9,794 bases of DNA from Verrucomicrobiota bacterium (GTDB lineage Bacteria > Verrucomicrobiota > Verrucomicrobiia > Opitutales > UBA953). A program made the position numbers and the translations under genes. The stretch's first letter is position 1, and the number at the start of each line of letters is the position of its first letter. The notes under the pieces were generated by a model. It did no database searches, had not been told where the DNA came from, and saw only the letters and a program-made list of their open reading frames with translations. This document shows positions 6,697 through 9,794 of this stretch, in pieces. The stretch spans positions 1 through 9,794 of the forward strand of contig SYID01000244.1 of assembly GCA_005798925.1 (NCBI GenBank). The letters run 5' to 3'.

Positions 6697-9519
6697 CTGA
6701 ACCCGCCCATCCACATCAAAGGAGCCCGCACCCACAACCTCAAGGACGTGGAAGTGACGATCCCACGTGGTCAGCTGACCGTCATCACGGGGGTCAGCGG
6801 CTCGGGTAAATCCTCCCTGGCCTTCGACACCCTTCACGCCGAGGGCAGCCGCCAATACCTTGAATCCCTCTCCGCGAAGGCCCGCGGGATGCTGGATGCC
6901 GCCCCCCGGCCTGACGTGGACTTCATCCGCGGCCTCTCCCCGGTCATCGCCATCGCCCAGCGGACCGGGGGCAACACCAACCCCCGCTCGACGGTCGCCA
7001 CCCTGACCGAGATCGCCGACCACGCCCGCCCCCTCTGGATCATCGCTGGCGACCGCCGCTGCCTCCAGGACGGCCATCCGGTCCGCCGCCGTTCGCTCGA
7101 CGACAACCTTCGCGCCCTTGAAGCCATCCCGGACGGCACGCGCCTGATGGTCGTCGCCCCGGTCGCCAAGGACAAACCCTCGGTCCTCCTCGAGGCCTCC
7201 GCCGACCTCGGTCGCCGCGGCTTCTCGCGCGTCCGCGTCGACGGCGTCGTCGCCACCTTGGAAGAAGCCGCCGGCCTGCTGTCCGGCCGCGAAGCCAAGC
7301 AGCTCGATGTCGTGGTCGACCGCATCGTCGCGGGCCCCGACCAGCGCAGCCGCCTCGCCGACTCGCTCGAACTGGCCTTCCGCGAGGGCCGCCATCGCGC
7401 GAGCGTGCTCGCCGAGCAAGACGGTCGCTGGGAAGAGCACGTGCTCTCGCTCCACCTCGCCTGCGAGCACTGCGGCGAGACTTACGAGCCCATCAGCCCG
7501 CGCGCCCTCTCGCATAACCACCCCGAAGGCGCCTGCCCTGATTGCGGCGGCCTCGGCCGGCAGATGCGCTTCCAGGAAAGCCTCTCCATCCGCGACGAGT
7601 CCCTGTCGATCCACGACGGCGTCGTGAAGCCTTGGAAATGCGCCACGCGCAAGACGCTCATCCGCCGCAACGCGATCACCCGCGCGCTCGCCGAGCAGGT
7701 CCCGTTCGACCTCAAGACCCCGTGGCGCGACCTCCCCAAGCCAGTCCGCGACCTGCTGCTCCACGGCGACCCGAAGCGCAAGTTCCTGCTGCCTCCGCCC
7801 AAGGGCCGTAAGCCCGTCGAGACCATCTGGACGGGCATGTTCACCGAACTCGAACACGCCTACCGCACCACCACCGGCGAATCGCTGCGTCAGCGCCTGC
7901 TGCAGTTCCAGGCTGGTTCCATCTGCGCCGGCTGCCAAGGCCGCCGCCTCTCCCCCACCGCCCTCTCCTTGCGCCTCAACGGCAAGACGATGGCCGAGTT
8001 CCTCGCGATGACGATCCCCGCCTCGCTCGAATTCACGAAGCAGCTCGCCACGCATCCCGGCGTCATGCCTGCCGAAGAAGCCCGTCGCGGACTCGAGCAG
8101 CGCCTCGCGTTCCTCCACGACGCCGGCCTCAACTACCTCACCCTCGACCGCGAGTGCAGTTCGCTCTCCGGCGGCGAAGCCCAGCGCGTCCGCCTGGCCA
8201 CCCAGCTCGGCCTCGGGCTCGTCGGCGTGACCTACGTCCTCGACGAACCCAGCATCGGCCTGCACCCGAGCGACCACCACCGCCTCATCGGTTCGATCCG
8301 CGGCCGGCGCGACCTCGGCAACACCGTCCTCGTCGTCGAACACGACCGCGACATGATGCTGGCCGCGGACCACCTCATCGAGATGGGCCCCGGGGCCGGC
8401 ATCGACGGCGGCCGCATCGTCTTCGCGGGCACGCCCAAGGCGTGCGGAGCCCATGCGACCTCGCGTACGGGGGCCTACCTTTCCGGACGCGCCACGCTGG
8501 AGGGCATCGTGAAGCGCAAGGCCATCGGCAAGGCCGCGATCACCGTCAAAGGCGCGACCGAGAACAACCTCAAGGACGTCACCGCCTCTTTCCCCATCGG
8601 CGCCCTCACCGTCGTCTGCGGCGTCTCCGGTTCAGGCAAGAGCACGCTCGCCATCGACATCCTGTCCGCCGCGGCCGCGCGCAAGATCAACGGCGCCAAG
8701 GTCGTGCCCGGCCGCCACACCGGCCTCGAAGGCCTCGAACAGATCACCGCGTTCACCGCCGTGGACCAGGAGCCCATCGGCCGCACCCCACGTTCGAATC
8801 CGGCGACCTTCACCGGCATCATGGACCTCATGCGCGACCTCTGGGCCGCGCTCCCGCTCGCCAAGGCCCGCGGCTACGGCCCCGGCCGCTGCAGCTTCAA
8901 CGTGCGCGGCGGCCGCTGCGAGACCTGCTCCGGCGAAGGCTCCGTCGCGCTCGACATGCAGTTCCTCGGCGAGACGTTCGTCGACTGCCCCAGCTGCGCC
9001 GGCCGACGTTTCAACCGCGAGACCCTCGAGGTCCGCTTCAAGGGACTCAGCATCGCCGACGCGCTCGGCCTCTCGGTCAACGAAGCCGCCGAGATCTTCC
9101 GCGCGCAGCCCAAGCTCGCCGAGAAACTCCGCACCCTCGCCGAGGTCGGCCTAGGGTACCTCAAGCTCGGCCAGGCTGCGAACACCCTCTCCGGCGGCGA
9201 AGCCCAGCGTCTCAAGCTCGCGTCCGAGCTCGCGCGCCGTGACCACTCCGGCCGCCTCTACGTCCTCGATGAACCCACTACCGGCCTGCACTGGGATGAC
9301 ATCGCCAAGCTACTCGCCCTGCTCGGACGTCTCCGTGACGCGGGCGCGACGCTCATCGTGATCGAACACCACGCCGACGTGATCCTCGCCGCGGACTGGG
9401 TGATGGAACTCGGCCCCGAAGGTGGCGAGAAAGGCGGCAAGCTCGTTTACGCCGGCCTGCCCGAAGGCCTGCTCAAGCAGAAGGGGTCGCCGACGGGACG
9501 GGCGCTAGCGGGCTCGTGA
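6697..9519 (+). CDS. uvrA: UvrA-family excinuclease ABC subunit A
   Basis: DNA-damage-recognition ATPase of nucleotide excision repair; as a dimer it loads UvrB at lesions. With the proposed start it has 940 residues, the normal UvrA length. Order of domains: Walker A GVSGSGKSS (32-40); UvrB-binding/insertion region (about 100-250); zinc site with C256, C259, C280, C283; CAGC at 410-413; signature LSGGEAQR (490) and YVLDEPSIGLH; second Walker A GVSGSGKST (642-650); PIGRTPRSNPATFTG; second zinc site C741, C744, C764, C767; signature LSGGEAQR (831) and YVLDEPTTGLH. Homology begins exactly at NPPIHIKGARTHNL, preceded by CTG at 6697. No ATG, GTG or TTG lies nearby; the GTG at 6544 and ATG at 6472 add Arg-rich residues antisense to the hydrolase gene. 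Some normally conserved positions differ (DHARPLWIIAG at 108-118), so it could be a second, diverged paralogue. Confidence 0.93.
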   Translation: MNPPIHIKGARTHNLKDVEVTIPRGQLTVITGVSGSGKSSLAFDTLHAEGSRQYLESLSAKARGMLDAAPRPDVDFIRGLSPVIAIAQRTGGNTNPRSTVATLTEIADHARPLWIIAGDRRCLQDGHPVRRRSLDDNLRALEAIPDGTRLMVVAPVAKDKPSVLLEASADLGRRGFSRVRVDGVVATLEEAAGLLSGREAKQLDVVVDRIVAGPDQRSRLADSLELAFREGRHRASVLAEQDGRWEEHVLSLHLACEHCGETYEPISPRALSHNHPEGACPDCGGLGRQMRFQESLSIRDESLSIHDGVVKPWKCATRKTLIRRNAITRALAEQVPFDLKTPWRDLPKPVRDLLLHGDPKRKFLLPPPKGRKPVETIWTGMFTELEHAYRTTTGESLRQRLLQFQAGSICAGCQGRRLSPTALSLRLNGKTMAEFLAMTIPASLEFTKQLATHPGVMPAEEARRGLEQRLAFLHDAGLNYLTLDRECSSLSGGEAQRVRLATQLGLGLVGVTYVLDEPSIGLHPSDHHRLIGSIRGRRDLGNTVLVVEHDRDMMLAADHLIEMGPGAGIDGGRIVFAGTPKACGAHATSRTGAYLSGRATLEGIVKRKAIGKAAITVKGATENNLKDVTASFPIGALTVVCGVSGSGKSTLAIDILSAAAARKINGAKVVPGRHTGLEGLEQITAFTAVDQEPIGRTPRSNPATFTGIMDLMRDLWAALPLAKARGYGPGRCSFNVRGGRCETCSGEGSVALDMQFLGETFVDCPSCAGRRFNRETLEVRFKGLSIADALGLSVNEAAEIFRAQPKLAEKLRTLAEVGLGYLKLGQAANTLSGGEAQRLKLASELARRDHSGRLYVLDEPTTGLHWDDIAKLLALLGRLRDAGATLIVIEHHADVILAADWVMELGPEGGEKGGKLVYAGLPEGLLKQKGSPTGRALAGS

Positions 9520-9526
9520 AGAGTCG

Positions 9527-9554
9527 ATGACAGAGGACAGATGACGGAGGACAG
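9527..9554 (-). repeat. Left array of four heptamer repeats (reverse orientation)
   Basis: Four head-to-tail 7-bp units lie 7 bases after the uvrA stop: ATGACAG at 9527, AGGACAG at 9534, ATGACGG at 9541 and AGGACAG at 9548. The first is the exact reverse complement of CTGTCAT, the consensus of the array at 9614-9676, so the two arrays are inverted relative to each other. Folded together with units 9614-9641 they would pair at 23 of 28 positions. The 59 bases between the arrays show no repeat or gene that I can support. Confidence 0.8.
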
Positions 9555-9613
9555 AATCTTCAGGCTAATCACTTAGGCGATCACATCGGATAACGGTTCT
9601 ATTTCCGCATCTT

Positions 9614-9676
9614 CTGTCATCTGTCATCGGTCATCTGCCATCCGCATTTTGCCATCTGTCATCCTCCATCTGTCAT
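9614..9676 (+). repeat. Right array of nine heptamer repeats, consensus CTGTCAT
   Basis: Nine contiguous 7-bp units keep strict register. CTGTCAT occurs at 9614, 9621, 9656 and 9670. Variants are CGGTCAT (9628), CTGCCAT (9635), CCGCATT (9642, most degenerate), TTGCCAT (9649) and CCTCCAT (9663). The array ends 9 bases before the stop of the convergent gene and faces the opposite array after uvrA. A transcript from either gene could fold the two arrays into an imperfect stem with a loop of about 60 bases, which might terminate or protect both 3' ends. Function is inferred only. Confidence 0.85.
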
Positions 9677-9685
9677 CTACTCCGT

Positions 9686-9794
9686 TTATATCTTCGCTGA
9701 AATCAGCTCCGCCACCTTGTTCAGATCCGCGATCTCGTGGACGTTGAAGTCGTAGGTCTGCATCTTACCGATACCGAGCACGCCGATGACCTTA
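9686..9794 (-). CDS. C-terminal 35 residues of an unidentified protein (5' part outside window)
   Basis: Reading leftwards from the right edge, the frame starting at 9793 is open for 35 codons and ends in TAA at 9688-9686. The peptide begins KVIGVLGIGKMQTYDFN and ends VAELISAKI, with an alternating hydrophobic strand followed by an amphipathic helix. Codon use (mostly G/C third positions) resembles the neighbouring genes, which supports it being coding. It is convergent with uvrA. I do not recognise the family from this fragment and assign no function. Confidence 0.6.
   Translation of the reverse strand, partial: KVIGVLGIGKMQTYDFNVHEIADLNKVAELISAKI

Noticed and set aside
6322..8454. 710-codon minus-strand open frame opposite uvrA
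   Set aside because: Its composition is dominated by Ala, Gly, Glu, Asp and Val, it overlaps both the hydrolase and the unmistakable UvrA frame, and it has no recognisable domain; it is a codon-bias shadow.
9527..9676. CRISPR-like array
   Set aside because: Units are 7 bp and contiguous, without unique spacers between repeats, and no cas genes are present.

Overview
The window is high-GC bacterial chromosome and looks like ordinary core and near-core genes, not a mobile region. The organism is probably a Gram-negative of the Verrucomicrobiota, perhaps Opitutae-like. This is inferred from the Sec-type signal peptides, the greatly enlarged Pst permeases, the SGNH hydrolase style and the general lack of good Shine-Dalgarno sequences. 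A gammaproteobacterium also has long Pst permeases and cannot be formally excluded without a search.

Layout. Positions 1-5584 (minus strand) hold a high-affinity phosphate ABC importer in the order pstS-pstC-pstA-pstB. pstB is cut by the left window edge after 167 codons. pstC and pstA are separated by 2 bases and pstA and pstB by 16 bases, so these three look co-translated. A 142-base gap with a perfect 10-bp hairpin separates pstS from pstC, as expected if the binding protein is made in excess over the membrane complex. Both permeases carry large extra domains: about 390 extracytoplasmic residues in PstC and about 245 in PstA. Upstream of pstS is a 115-base leader with a 15-bp palindrome and weak 11-bp phased repeats. 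Next comes a secreted SGNH/GDSL hydrolase (5700-6581, minus).

Across a short divergent intergenic region, a UvrA-family nucleotide-excision-repair ATPase runs rightwards (about 6697-9519). It has no ATG, GTG or TTG start at the position where homology begins, and an unusual CTG start is the best fit. Between its stop and a convergent, right-truncated gene (9686-9794, minus) lie two oppositely oriented arrays of a degenerate heptamer, consensus CTGTCAT. This is the least ordinary structure in the window.

Working together: PstS captures phosphate in the periplasm, PstC and PstA form the channel, and PstB powers it. The hydrolase and UvrA show no direct functional link to this. I found no tRNA, rRNA, CRISPR array, insertion sequence or evident new defence system.
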